A stretch of 64,000 bases of DNA from Circinella umbellata. Its lineage: Eukaryota; Mucoromycota; Mucoromycetes; Mucorales; Lichtheimiaceae. Shown piece after piece: positions 48,471-60,634 of this stretch. The DNA lies in assembly GCA_025093555.1 (NCBI GenBank), contig JAIWNF010000025.1, positions 434,001-498,000 of the forward strand, in the 5' to 3' direction. Each line of letters begins with the position of its first letter. Within the stretch, counting starts at the first letter, position 1. The notes below the pieces were generated by a model. It did not search any database and was not told the origin of the DNA. It worked only from the letters and a program-made list of their open reading frames with translations. A program made the position numbers and the translations under genes.

Positions 48471-51400
48471 ATGCGGCCACCAACACAACGATCTCTTCCA
48501 GACACTCCTAATGATAGTACAAGAGCTGCTACTATGACACTTTGTTTTTTAAGTGGTGTAGCAGCAGCATTTATGGCCTATTCAATGTACTCTAATTTAA
48601 AAATATTTCATAACCGTAGTCATGAACATACAAGTCGAAAAAAACGAGAAGTACAACGTCAAGAAACAAATCGAGCCATTGAAGATTGTAAGAATTCAGT
48701 ATTATTTTATTTCATTCGCAACGGACCTTTTTTTAACTGCAGGGTTTACTTTTTTACTACAACTATTACTTCTTTCCCATAACAAGTATATATGATATAT
48801 TAAAGATGGATTAAAATATTAACTGTCATATTATTTTTTTGGGTATTTTTTATATATATTAGCAATACCATTAAAGTCACTGGCATATTTAACACATTCA
48901 ACAAATATTAATATACAAAATGGGTAAGAAAAAAGATATTGATAAGAACAATAACATATTTTATGCAAGATTTTTTAAAAAAGAAAAACTTTAAAATATA
49001 ATTACAGTGCTGTCAAAATAATCTTAGATCGATCCATGTCCGGTAAGTTATTCAATTAAATAAAAATAAAGGGAGAGGAGGTAGTTTATTATCATTGTTT
49101 AAATTGATTAAAGTATCAGTTATACGATTGAATTAATTCCGCTCTCAAAAATAATCTTTATTGAATGGTCGGTGTAGATAAATATTTGCCAAAGTTAATA
49201 GAATCATGTAAAAAAGAAAATCCAATCGAAATAAGAATGAAAGGGATTTCAGCCCTTCAGTTATTAACAAGAAGAGATAGTAATCGAGAAGCATTATTAT
49301 CAACTGGTGCATTAAATGTATTAGTGGATGCATTAAAATGTACTGACCCTAAAATGAAAGAATCTGTTCAAAGATATGCAGCTGTATCTATATGTGATCT
49401 AATTCAAATGACGGGTAATTATTTTTGTTTTATATATATTTATTTATTATATAGCTATTAAAAATCCAGTATTAACTAATTTATATAGATCTTCAAAAGT
49501 TTTATATAATTGATATTGGTATTTTGGAACCAATTAAACGGATTCTTACATCAACATCTATTCGAAATAACGAACTAAAGTATTGGACTTTAATGATATT
49601 ATATCAAATTTCAAGAAGTGGTAACTATACAATTTATTACTATTATAGCTATAACTACTTTACTAAATCGATCGTCTTAATATCGAATGATATTGGTTAA
49701 TAGATCCATTTCCAAAAGTTTTAATCGAGCAAGGTTTTGTTTCTGTGTTGGCGAAAATGGCAAGGATGACTTATGGGAATACTAATATGCCTAAATTCTG
49801 TATTCAAAGTTTGGTACGAATTATTTCCAATGTTGATGTACTAGAAGCTAAAACTATCTTGACTGAACTTTTGGAATATAATGTTATTGATCTTATTTCA
49901 ATATCATTAAGATCAGGTAACGATAATAAACCATAGTGAAGTTCTTTTCGTTTGTTTTCTTTTATGATCATGGTAATAATAATTAATTTATTTTATAGAG
50001 GACCTTGAACTTGTTTATTGGGCAGCCGGATTAATGCATGAATTTGTTCTCAAAGGTGAGATTTAATCTCATTTATATAAAAGAAAAATGCGATACCGTA
50101 AACTAATTGGTTAATGGTTTCTTTTTTCTTGCTTAGATGTTGCTGCACAGCAATTTCGAGAAATCAAAGGAATTCATACAATTCTAAATGGATTATTGGG
50201 TGCAGAAGAGATATATATATCTAGGGTTGTTTTACGAACTATCAAGTTTATGGCTTATGGTCAAGGTACAACAAGTAATAAAGAAGAAAAGAGAAGAATA
50301 TTTTTTTTTGCTATTTTTGCTAAGCTCTCTATATAATTAATCTTTTTTTAGATAACTTTCGACAGGAAATGGTAAATAGTGGCATGGTAAAAAAGATTAT
50401 GCGTGGATTAACTTTGGATGATGATGATGTTCGATATTGGAGTATATTATGTATCCATGCTGTAGCTGCTCAATGTAAGTATAATATTATATTTATTCCT
50501 TTTTGTTTATTATATGTATATAAAAATATACAACAACAACAAATAACATAACATTCTATTTTATTTAGGGGAATCGCACCCAGATATCATCATATCAAAT
50601 GAATTTGGCTTAATGCTTGAATTAACAACTTCACGTAAAATTCACGTTGCTATTTTTGCATCTGATATTTTATCTTTGCTTTGTTGTATTGGTAAGATGT
50701 AGATTTTATTTTTACCCTCTTTTATATATATAGCTACTTTTGTAAGTGAAATGCTTTTGAGTGAGCTAAATAACTTTTTAATGTTCTTAGCAAGCAATGG
50801 GCAATTATTGGAGCCCCATGCCAATGAAGTTGTTTCTACATTAAATAATTTACTTTCTTATGAAGAACTTGAAGTACAATATAATGCAGTGAGTGCCATT
50901 TTTAATTTGACAGCTATGCGGGGTAAGTAAAACCGGTTGATATGTTGAATTTTCTACTTCATTTAAAAAAAAATACTCTAACATTCATGCTTATAACTAT
51001 CGTTATTTTTATTATCATCATCTAGTAGGTAACTTTGCTTGTGTAGCTCGAGAACAGTGTCTGGATACCCTGATTTCTATGTGTGTATCATCAACCCATG
51101 AACGAGTACAATTGACTTGTGCTAAAGCATTAGTTCTCATGGCCATCCGATGTAAGCAAACATACAGAAAAAAACATTCCATTCTTTCCCTCTCCTCTAT
51201 TATACTGGACATATATGTATGCATATGGATATTTTCATATACACATCTAATATCATACCATTTTTAGTTCGTTCAATCACCACACGCGTTACATTACAAG
51301 TAATCGAGCCACTTATCAACACATGTACTGGTGTATCACAGCATGTTTTACCCATTATTCTTATGCAATCACTTATCACTAATTCTCATGGAAAATCATC

Positions 51401-54400
51401 CAGCAAACGTCAGCATCAACAACGTTCACGACGTGGTAATAGACGATCAAAACGACGATCAAGATTAATACCAGATTTAGAAATGAGTCAATTGCAACAG
51501 CAACAAAAATCTTCTTCTTCTGAAGACTCTCACAATGACGGTGATGAAGATGATGAAGATCGAACATCTTTATTTATGAAATTTGAATTACCTTTATCGT
51601 CACGAGTGCAATTTGTTGGAGCACTCAGTACGTTACGCATTTTATTGGAAAATGAAGAGGTTTTTGGTAATGTGATTACGGGTACTCTAATTGAAAGTTT
51701 TATTGCAGATATTGAAAAGATTGGAAATGCATTGGATGATGAAGAAAGTTTTTTAGCTATGGAGCAACAACAACTAAAGCGACAACGACAAACATCTAAC
51801 CGATTAACAGATATGGAACGACGTTATTTAGCAGAAAGTGAACGCGCAGCTAACATTTATAATACAACTACAACCACATCTCACCCTTCTTCTTCCTCTA
51901 TGGTATCTGAATCTATTCGAGAATTCTCAGAATCATTAGTCTTGTTGGCTATTTATCCTGTTTTAGAAGCTTGGAGTAAACAAACAACAAAACAGATTAC
52001 TGAAATGGATGAAAATACAGCGAAAGCTGCTTACTATGAAGTTTTAGCATGGCTCAAAACATCGACAACTGTTTCTCCTATTCGTCGTGCTGATGCCGGG
52101 ATGGTGATACCAGCCTCATCTTCATCATCTACAGTGCAATCACCATCAATCCCATTATCATTATCATCTTCCGTCTCTGTAGCAACATCAACAAAAACTA
52201 CATCCCCAAGACCTTTAACTTATGCACCAAGCGACACATCTTCTGATAGTGAAGATGATACAGAATTTTCGGAAGATGATGATGACGATGACCAATACAT
52301 TATGTCAAAAAAAGTAGAATCTGCAGCTGAAAGATTAGGTGAAACTCGTCGACAAGATGAAGAGCATAATTCTGCTACAGTAGAAGATATGATGGCTGCA
52401 GGTCGGCCATTACATTTTACAAAATTATATCAGGGATTTTCGGGACGTGCATTAATGGTATTACGCTCTTTGGTTCATTATGGTAAAGCTTTCGCCCCCA
52501 CCCTATTTATTAAGTTTTTCGCCTTGCAAAATATATCAAGACAACTGTATGTTTGTTACGATTTCATACTTTTAACTAAAAATATGGATAACATACTCCC
52601 AATAAATTTATAGGATCCGTTAGACAATTTCTTATTCATGAAATAGGATTTGTTGAAGCTATGGTTTATATGTTTCAAAATTGTCGATCTTTATCTGATA
52701 ATGTTTTAACTTGCTTAGGGACAATGATTTGTGCTGGTCCGTGCATCTTTTTGCTTATTATTGTACATCATATTCTCTCTTTTTACCCACATATGCCTAA
52801 CCAATACACACACACATATATATATAGATCCATCGTACATTATACCAGAATCAGCACTTCAAGTCATGTCAATTTCCATTTGGAAAAGTGCTCAATTACC
52901 CATGCTTGAGAAAAGATCTTTTCATTTTTATGCAAGACTTATTTTAACTTATGCAACACGATGTATTAGCTCTACTAATAATAAGAATACATCTCCTCCT
53001 TTATCGTCAACATTTTCATCAGCATCTTCGACAGCTTCGTCGGTATTATCTGAATGTGGGAATGATATTACGTTTGTGGAAATTGATTTACATCGTCGAT
53101 CCAAATATTGTCTACTGAATTATGAAACAAGGCTAGAAGCGCGTAATGATTCTTGGACTTTTGAAACCGTACGTGCAACTCATCCAACACCTGTAAAAGG
53201 ATCGAATAGCTGGCAACAAAGTGGGTCACACAAGTATATGTATGAAGTTGTCTTGGCAACAGATGGATTAATGCAAGTGGGGTGGGTTACAGAGGAATTT
53301 GAGATTGATCCAGAAGGTGGTACAGGGGTAGGTGATGATCCTCATTCTTATGGTTACGATGGCTATCGTGTAAAGAAATGGCATGCCGCGAATCATACCA
53401 GAGTATGTATAATCTTTTTTATATTAGTACCATTATCATTATTACTATTTTAGATTGAATGATAATGTGTACTTTCAATTACAAGTCTCACATTACTGTA
53501 AATATATAGAGAAGAACGTACGGTTGTTCATGGTCTGTGGGTGATACAATTACGTGTCTTTTGGATCTGGATAATTGCGAAATGCGTTATTACCAAAATG
53601 GACAAGATCTAGGTGTTGCATTTTCAGATATAGATACAGATCGAGTGTGGTATCCAGCAATTTCCCTTTCTACTGGTCAAGAATGCCGATTCCGATTTGG
53701 TAGTCCATTGGATCGATTACGGTATGTCAAACTTTTATTCACCATCGAAACCTTTTTGAAATAAATAAATAAATAAAATAAAATATAGACTAATACTTAT
53801 AATGTATATATACATTTGTGAAATTAGTTATCCTGCTGAAGGATATTTACCATTTGGAGAACTTGCTTGCTCTTCTATATCTGTTGAACTTCCTCCACCA
53901 CAAGTCATTCAAAAGAATAACGATGATGGTGATCATTGTCCACAAACTGTTCGTTTAAACAAAAGTGATGATATAGAATATTTAACCAGCGCCATGAAAC
54001 GTATGTCAGTTCATACGGATGATGGCGACGGATCATCTCATTTAATAGAAAAAGGGAATGAAGAGCCTAGTTTACGGCCTGCACGTGTTCAAATTAGTCA
54101 CCGTCACTATCATGATAATCAGCGACATTTTTCTCGATCTTCGAGATTCTCTCTTATGCGATCAACGACTATATTATCCAATCGATCTGCTGAACGTGAC
54201 GATTATTCTATTTCTCCTTCACTTTATTTCGAAATGACAATTGCTAATCGAACAACAATCAACAAAAAACGACGTCAATCATTGCAAGAATTTGAACAGC
54301 GGCAACAACTGGATAGTAATAGTAATGTTAATAATACCAGTGAGCAGGAATATACTGTTGGAGAGGATGATGAAGGAAGAGATGAAAGTCAAGGGGAGGA

Positions 54401-54924
54401 TATTGACGAGGATCCGGAAGAAGAAGATACAGTTATTATACTAGGTATGCAAAGTTTGGATAATCGAAGTCATGTTCGACTTGAGTATCAATGTATGAAT
54501 CGAATGGCTACATTATACCAAGGACGAACTGCCCGTACTGAACCTTTTGCTTTGGAAATTGCAAATGGGGACGTTGTTGGCTTACTTTATGTGCAAGAAG
54601 CGCATAGTATCTCAATTACTGTCAATGGAAAAATTATTAGTAAGTTTTCGGTCAATTTATGTAGTACTAACGCAAAGTTGGGTATACATGATGGTAATCT
54701 CAATAACTAAAACCACTGTTACTATTATAAATACTATTGCAGCTATTATTAGCTTAATACCACTCTATGAAGGTGGAGATGCGTTTCGACCTTACTTACC
54801 TTATCGCGCTGGTAATATCAAGACTCATATTAACTATGGTGATGAACTATTCCGATGGGAAAAAGCAAATGCAATTAGTTCAAAAGAGAAAATGGCTCAG
54901 TATCTCGGACAATTATTATTATGA
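48471..54924 (+). CDS. Large ARM-repeat / SPRY-domain protein with N-terminal membrane anchor (1566 residues)
   Basis: Eighteen exons sum to 4701 nt: 48471-48687, 48863-48923, 49008-49042, 49178-49414, 49489-49620, 49704-49916, 49999-50055, 50137-50265, 50352-50474, 50569-50691, 50791-50922, 51029-51151, 51268-52482, 52614-52736, 52828-53402, 53510-53721, 53828-54639, 54743-54924. A hydrophobic segment (TMTLCFLSGVAAAFMAYSMY) near residues 22-41 is a likely anchor. Residues about 90-530 are armadillo-like repeats (RMKGISALQLLTRRDSNREA, YWTLMILYQIS, SMCVSSTHERVQLTCAKALV). Exon 13 (528-933) is mostly Ser/Gln/Asp low complexity. Exons 15-16 carry a SPRY domain (YEVVLATDGLMQVGW, DDPHSYGYDGYR, CLLDLDNCEMRYYQNGQDLG). 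The C-terminus (about 1440-1560: LEIANGDVVGLLYV, SISITVNG, FRPYLPY) looks like a second, degenerate SPRY fold. Probably a scaffold on an organelle surface; function unknown. Confidence 0.85.
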
Positions 54925-55908
54925 TAATAAAATTATTTATTCTCATTCTTCTTTCTCATTTAATCGTTGAGACCTATTTTTTCCTCCATTTTATTTCTTA
55001 CACACCCTTGTCTCCTAACACGGACTTGTAAATATGTTGATAAATGTGAATTACCCAAGTGCGTAAGTATTATTGTACGTAGAAATGAATATCCTTTTAT
55101 AAACGAATCAACTCCACAGGTTGTCTACGTACATCACTTATAGATTAACGTGGTAGTATTTTATTATAATTATTATATATTGATAAATTTAACCATCTTG
55201 ATCATTTTACAGTAACAATATATAAAATTCATGCTCAGTGTTCTCATTATTTACCTCTACTAGTAGTGTACGAGTACCGATAATAAAATCTATTTTATAA
55301 AGAGATCTGAAACCTAGTCTCCCTTCTTAATATTACTTTATACGTAAAAGTGACATCTAATTAGTCAGATTGCACAATAAAAAAAGGTATAGCATCAACC
55401 TTTACAAAGCTCAGTATTTTTATGTTGTAATTCAGCCGAAAATTTACATCTTTACCATGCCTTTGAGTTGTGCATTTTTTTTTTTTTTTGAAATGGTCGT
55501 GCTTTCTGACGGTCGTATCATGTATAGAATATGTATAGATAAGTATATGTTATACTGTGATATTATATTAGCTCATGATATACGTTAGTATTGAAAAACA
55601 GAATTATATGGGTAAAAAAAACTTTCCAATAAACTAAAAAGAGCACATCTACTGTAGCTTTAACATTAAGTGCAGTAGACATATTTGTACCCCCAAAAAA
55701 AATACATATAAAAATGCAAGTACCCACTGAGAGCTAAGTATGCCAAAATTTCAACATACAGTACTTCTACTGTCAGTTGGAAAATATTGGTACCTCAATT
55801 GGTTATTTGTTTGAATGAATATTATAAAAAGTGACCAAATGAATTTTTAGAAAGTGACCAAATGGTTTTCGGTCATCTCTTTCACGCTATTCTCAAATAG
55901 CGATTAAA
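54925..55908. other. Intergenic region leading into transposon-derived sequence
   Basis: 3' flank of the ARM/SPRY gene. From about 55,640 it has features of a transposon end: short inverted pairs TCTACTG (55648-55654) with CAGTAGA (55673-55679), a hairpin ACAGTA-CTTC-TACTGT (55758-55773), and a direct repeat AAAGTGACCAAATG at 55828-55841 and 55851-55864, just upstream of the transposase frame. Confidence 0.5.
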
Positions 55909-57155
55909 ATGAGCATGTTTATGTCTTTCGAAGGTGGCGCTGGTATTCTTTTTAATGAACAGGGTCAAGAAGCATCTTCTTATGTTGAAGAGAAGTCGTT
56001 TCGTTTAAAAAGATTGACAGATCTTAAAAAGTATGTCAAAAAGCATGTTCAAATCGAGACAGCAACTTCTGAAGATATTGAAATGGAAGAGGTACCACCA
56101 AAGAAAGAAAGATCTCTTGAATATAACGTCTATACAGATGAAGATCGTAGACGTTATTTCTATTTTTGAAGGACAAGTTGATGAAGCCAAAGCAAGCAGT
56201 TATTGCAGCTAATGTCAATTACCACACTGCTCGCAAATGGAAAAGCGCACAAGCTGGTGATCCTGAAGGAAAGATTCCGACAAAAATGACAAATAAGACC
56301 CCCGGAAGACCAGCTAGCCAGCTGAATGATGTCCATAAGACTCACCTTGTCGATTTTTTAGATGAAGATCCAACGGCAACAATTCAGGATGCTATAGAAA
56401 GTTTGACTACAAGCTTCGGCAACTTGCAAATAAAAAAAATCAAGGGTTGCCTAGTTTATGAAGGAAGAGTGTAATTTCAGCATCAAAACTGTAAGCTGAC
56501 ATCCTGGTAGTAGAAACAAAGAGGAAACTCTTAAAGCACGGGCAGACTGGGTTGATACATGGGTTACGAATGGCATTGACTATCTTGGCAACTGCATTTT
56601 TGGAGATGAGTCTGGATTCGATATCAATATGCGTCATAGTCGTGGTTGGGCACCACGTGGTAAACAAGCTATTGAAACTACTCCTTCTCTACGAAAGCTA
56701 TTTCGCATAGCATCTTAGGTGCAATCTCAGGCGTGGGTGTTGTAAGTTTAAGCTTGAGAGAAACTGGCAACCTAAAGAGAAGAAAAGTTGTAGGGGCTAA
56801 AAAAAGAACGGCACCTGAAGATAGGTTATCTGTTCCTAAGGGTACCACAGATGAACACTATCTACAGTTCATTAGCGATATCATGGACATTATGGATGAA
56901 TTCCTAGAAATGAAAGGGTGTTTCATCGTTATGGATAATGCGCCTATCCATGTTCCTGAAATGATTGACCCCGTAATCATGACGCGAGGTTATACGCCAG
57001 TGTATCTTCCACCATACTCACCTGAGTTAAATCCAATTGAACAATTCTGGGCCCTTACAAAAGCAAAGGTTAAACGCAGTATGCTTGGTGATGTAGAAAC
57101 GCTCACCTCAAGAATTATTGAAGCTAGTGAAGAAGTATATACCGCCCATGAATGA
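55909..57155 (+). pseudogene. Tc1/mariner (IS630-type) DDE transposase, frameshifted
   Basis: Consecutive reading-frame pieces form one decayed transposase. Piece one (55909-56169) has a basic/acidic N-terminus; piece two (56166-56474) carries the helix-turn-helix region (QAVIAANVNYHTARKWK) and continues after a single-base shift in the run of T at about 56161-56167. Piece three (about 56475-56718) contains the first catalytic Asp in FGDESGFD (56605-56607) and ends in an in-frame TAG. Piece four (56733-57155) carries VMDNAPIH with the second Asp and PYSPELNPIEQFW with the third acidic residue. At least three lesions make it inactive. The order and motifs match Tc1-like elements common in early-diverging fungi. 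The right part of the element is missing where it meets the LINE fragment. Confidence 0.88.
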
Positions 57156-57940
57156 AACTGGTTTCATATTGGTTAATAAGATTAGTAGCGACACGACTCA
57201 TACGGCTATTGAGAATGCAAGTGAAAATTTTACAGTCAGTATTAATAAGAGCAATGGGACGCCAATTTTGCAAAGAGAAAAGGTTTCCTTTTTTCGGTAA
57301 TATACACAAACAAGTTTTGGTCCAAGATTCAGGAAATTTCGCTTCCGAAAGAGCATTATTATAGACCTGGCGTATTAAATCTTGAGAGCCTTGATGCAGA
57401 AAAATTAAATCCAAAATAGAATAAGGAAGGCCTGCAAAACCAGGGCTACTTTTTTTTGAACATCTTTTAACCTGAGTCAATAATTCATCTATAGTAATAG
57501 GAGCAGTTAATTGGTCTCTAACTTGAGGTGATAAACCACAAGATGGAGAAAGATTGGTGAGCAAATCATCCACAGCGACTTGTGAAATTAGAGTAGGAGT
57601 ATAGAGAGATGAATAAAATGAACAAACAGAATTATGTAAATGAGGAATAGAGGAATTGATAATATTAGTATCAGGATGTTGAAGAGAAGGTATCGCACGT
57701 TGAGCGGATCGTATTTTAATTGTTCTTTTGAGATAACCGACTGACTTTTCGCCTCTTTCCCGAAAAGCAACGGAGGCACGCAATGCAAGATTGTCCATTT
57801 GTTCCTGTTGTAATTGAGCAATGGCTGCTTCAATGGCTGGTATTTGAGTGCAAATGATGTTATAACAGGTAGAGCGACGGCACAATTTGTTCTGCAGTTT
57901 TTGTAAATGTCGAATTTCGGAAGTGGCGCACATGCATTAC
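57145..57940 (-). mobile_element. LINE (non-LTR) retrotransposon fragment, reverse transcriptase N-terminal part
   Basis: A minus-strand open frame of about 265 residues ends at 57124 and is open to 57933. It reads like the linker and the first reverse-transcriptase blocks of a LINE: QLTAPITIDELLTQVKRCSK, SPGFAGLPYSIL, FPESWTKTCLCILPKKGN and QNWRPIALINTDCKIFTCIL, then SFIHGRYI. The endonuclease domain and the catalytic YADD block are both absent, so the copy is truncated at both sides. It lies antisense to, and directly against, the 3' end of the Tc1 transposase remnant. Confidence 0.85.
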
Positions 57941-58411
57941 CAATTGTTTTTATATAGAAACTACTGGTCAAAATGTTTACAAATTATATTTAAAAATTAA
58001 ATTTTTATTTTATAAAAAAGTAGTTCTCAAGTATGGCAAGACCACAAAACTTCACCCTACAAACTGACATTACTATATGTCCAAATTCTTTTCTGTACTA
58101 CATGCTTATTATATTTAAACGATGTTTAAATGAAATATTATCCCCCTATAATATAAATATACCTGAAAAAACAATAGCAAATAAATTTAAAAATGAAATA
58201 ATAAAATCATCAATATGGACAGGCATAATGTCCAATTTACAGTGTATGCACATATACACCGAAAATAGCAATAAGTGTTTTTCTATTTGTAATAGAAACT
58301 TCTAAACATGTCACTAGAAAAAGTGAATATAAACCAAAAAGTCGAACATACAAAGCAGAAAATTTAATATAATGTTTTGCTTTGACATTAAAAAAAGAAA
58401 AAAATGCAAAA

Positions 58412-58429
58412 AACCTATTAAAATAGGTT
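58412..58429. repeat. Perfect hairpin, 8-bp arms
   Basis: AACCTATT-AA-AATAGGTT inside the zinc-finger-like short frame; pairing extends outward past one mismatch. Confidence 0.8.
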
Positions 58430-58488
58430 CTTTGTGTGTTGATCATTACATGAAAGAAAAATAAATAAAAAATAAATCATCTATTCCT

Positions 58489-58511
58489 GTTTCTTTATAT
58501 AATAAAGAAAC
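58489..58511. repeat. Perfect hairpin, 10-bp arms
   Basis: GTTTCTTTAT and ATAAAGAAAC separated by three bases, shortly after the stop of the preceding short frame. Confidence 0.85.
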
Positions 58512-58597
58512 TAAACCTAGACCAAAAAAGGTTACCCTGAACAATGCATTTTATAATAAATACTTTCAAATATTTTTAAAAAAATAATAAAAAACAA

Positions 58598-58615
58598 GAG
58601 GTTCAAATGAACCTC
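58598..58615. repeat. Perfect hairpin, 8-bp arms, copy 1
   Basis: GAGGTTCA-AA-TGAACCTC; the identical 18-mer recurs at 58882-58899. Confidence 0.85.
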
Positions 58616-58666
58616 AATAATATTGATATTAGATATAATAAAAAATATGTTTAGAACAAGATGATA

Positions 58667-58697
58667 ATAACAGATTAATCTGTAATAAATCTGTTAT
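58667..58697. repeat. Hairpin, 10-bp arms, 11-base loop
   Basis: ATAACAGATT and AATCTGTTAT flank an 11-base loop; the loop start also forms the palindrome ACAGATTAATCTGT. Confidence 0.8.
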
Positions 58698-58881
58698 GAA
58701 GGGGGAAGATTGATGCCATTATCATTGGAAACTTCATCTCCAGCAGTTCCAGCAGTAAAAAAGAAAAAAGAAACATATCTGAAAAGATGAATAAATTAAG
58801 GAATAACATTATTCATGATTATTCTTTATATTCATCTATTATACAAAAAATAAAAAAGCAAAGAATAAATATATTGATGAA

Positions 58882-58899
58882 GAGGTTCAAATGAACCTC
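58882..58899. repeat. Perfect hairpin, 8-bp arms, copy 2
   Basis: Exact second copy of the GAGGTTCA-AA-TGAACCTC palindrome, 284 bp from the first. Confidence 0.85.
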
Positions 58900-58931
58900 A
58901 AAAATGATTATAGTGCTAGAAAATATAATTC

Positions 58932-58947
58932 AGATTCATTTGAATCT
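58932..58947. repeat. Perfect hairpin, 7-bp arms
   Basis: AGATTCA-TT-TGAATCT, 33 bp after the copy-2 hairpin. Confidence 0.7.
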
Positions 58948-59270
58948 AAACAAAAAAAATATTTTCTAACTATATTACTGAAACCCAATATGAAGGCACT
59001 AATAAACTAGATGAATCAGATGATGAATTTGATAGGGAAGGAATACCATACAATTTATATGAATATATAAATGGGTATTCTAAGAAGAAAAGATGGAGAT
59101 ATAATAATATTTATTCACACGAAAAATATTATTATATCGAAGAACAGCAAATAAGAAAAAAATTGTATTATTTTTTAAAAAAAAAAAATTCATATAGAAA
59201 AATAAAAATTCATGAGATTGGTAATCTTGAAAAGTAAAATGTCATAAAGATTATAATAATATTTAGTTAC

Positions 59271-59299
59271 ATATATATACTAAAGTTTAGTATATATAT
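59271..59299. repeat. Perfect hairpin, 14-bp arms
   Basis: ATATATATACTAAA and TTTAGTATATATAT around a single central G, at the right edge of the AT-rich island. Confidence 0.85.
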
Positions 59300-59404
59300 T
59301 AGGGTATAGTAGAATTCATTGAAAACAATTATAGTTTTGTAAACATTAAGGTATTGCACATCTCACATTCTTACTAGGCACTTTTTTCTTTCTTCTTCTT
59401 TCAG

Positions 59405-60581
59405 ATCATAGGTGATCCTGACTAGCCCCAAGCTATTGTTCAAGAAACTAATAATGAAGCTGTTGCCAATACACCAACTACACCAAATCCCTCTTCTACT
59501 TCCACAAAACCTTATTTTGAAGAAATGATAAAAAGTCACAGTTTATTGAAAGATACAAAATGGAAGTTGCCATCTGGTATCTTCGTTGAAGACAAAATGC
59601 TAGATTACTGCCATGATCTTGATTATGAGCAGTAAGTGTCATACAAGTACTTTAAATAATGTACACACTCTGATATCATATATCAAAAGTCTAATCGAAA
59701 ACGTTAGTGCTGCGCACAGCTTTATTTTAGACATCAATGACACATGCTGGGAAAAAGTATTTGAATCAAAAAATTTTTGAATATATCAAAACAGAATCAC
59801 TACCTCCTTTTGCTACCACTCAAGATGAAGATGTTGATGCTTATGTAGAATCATTCAAGAAGAAGGTATAAATTTCTATTTTTTTAAATAAATGTTCTTT
59901 TATTATCTGGTTATTCTTGAATTTTTAACTTGGCTAATATTCACTCTAGGTTACATACAATGAACTCATGAAACACTTAACAAAGTATTCACCATACACA
60001 TCCAAAGAAAAATACGACATTACCTGGCTTCAGCAATTGATAATGAACCTTTTACCTAATTACTAATACAACTTCTTCTCCATAAATGGGATTACCAAAT
60101 CTGACATTCTTTTTCGAGTGTGGTCCTGTATTCCATACACATTCGACGATATGGCTATCAGCATAAATAGGTATATACTGATCTCTTCTGTATATTTCAG
60201 TATACTACTCTTCATATTATCTACTAATTTGATTTTTGTATAAATTTCAGTGGCGAAAAAGAAACCCAGGTTACTAGTGATAATAATAACTCTAACTGAT
60301 CCTTAGGCAAAAGAAAGTTACATGGAACACGTGTAGATCTCCAATTATTATATGATGGTGCAGAGATAGGATGTCCTGAAGCTGGACATATTTATAAAGG
60401 GGAGTGGGGTATAAAAGAAATGAACGAATCCAACATCAAATGTCCCAAGACTCTCTGCAATATGTTTGCTCAACTTATTAAGAAATATCCAGATAAACAA
60501 AAGAGACCAGTCAAGGCTATAGTAACTACACTATGGCCTGTTGGAACTAGTGGGTTAGATAGACATAATAAAATGGGGTAG
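59405..60581 (+). pseudogene. Decayed copy of a repeated protein family (unrecognised by name)
   Basis: A coding-like stretch resumes after a TTTCTTCTTTCAG-type intron end at 59391-59404. Readable blocks are YFEEMIKSHSLLKDTKWKLP, SGIFVEDKMLDYCHDLDYEQ, SAAHSFILDINDTCWEK, YVESFKKK and, after an intron (about 59869-59950), VTYNELMKHLTKYSPYTSKE, then SDIFFRVWSCIPYTFDD and LHGTRVDLQLLYDGAEIGCPEAGH. Frames change at 59757 (an extra A in GGGAAAAAG) and stops occur at about 59422, 60062, 60296 and 60579. From general familiarity I think such W-K-LP-SG...V-ED and R-x-VDLxxxxDGxEIGCxE proteins are multicopy in Mucoromycota, possibly transposon-associated, but I cannot name the family. Clearly non-functional here. 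Confidence 0.6.
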
Positions 60582-60634
60582 CCAAATTAATTTATGTATG
60601 AATGTCTTGGCATGCATACTTTTAAAAATTTTGA

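Larger units (their letters stand above)
57941..59404. other. Extremely AT-rich island with decayed short frames and hairpins
   Basis: Composition shifts abruptly at about 57,950. An inverted pair TAGAAACTACT (57955) and AGTAGTTCTC (58019) sits at the shift and may be a border. The open frame 58033-58305 (90 residues) is Asn/Ile/Lys-rich and ends with Cys-containing CMHIYTENSNKCFSICNRNF. A short frame at about 58375-58461 encodes C-x8-C-x9-C-x2-H (CKKPIKIGSLCVDH), a small zinc-finger pattern. Another decayed frame follows at about 58,970-59,237 (YNLYEYINGYSKKKRW). Stops and shifts interrupt all of them. Several perfect hairpins are listed separately. Confidence 0.6.
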
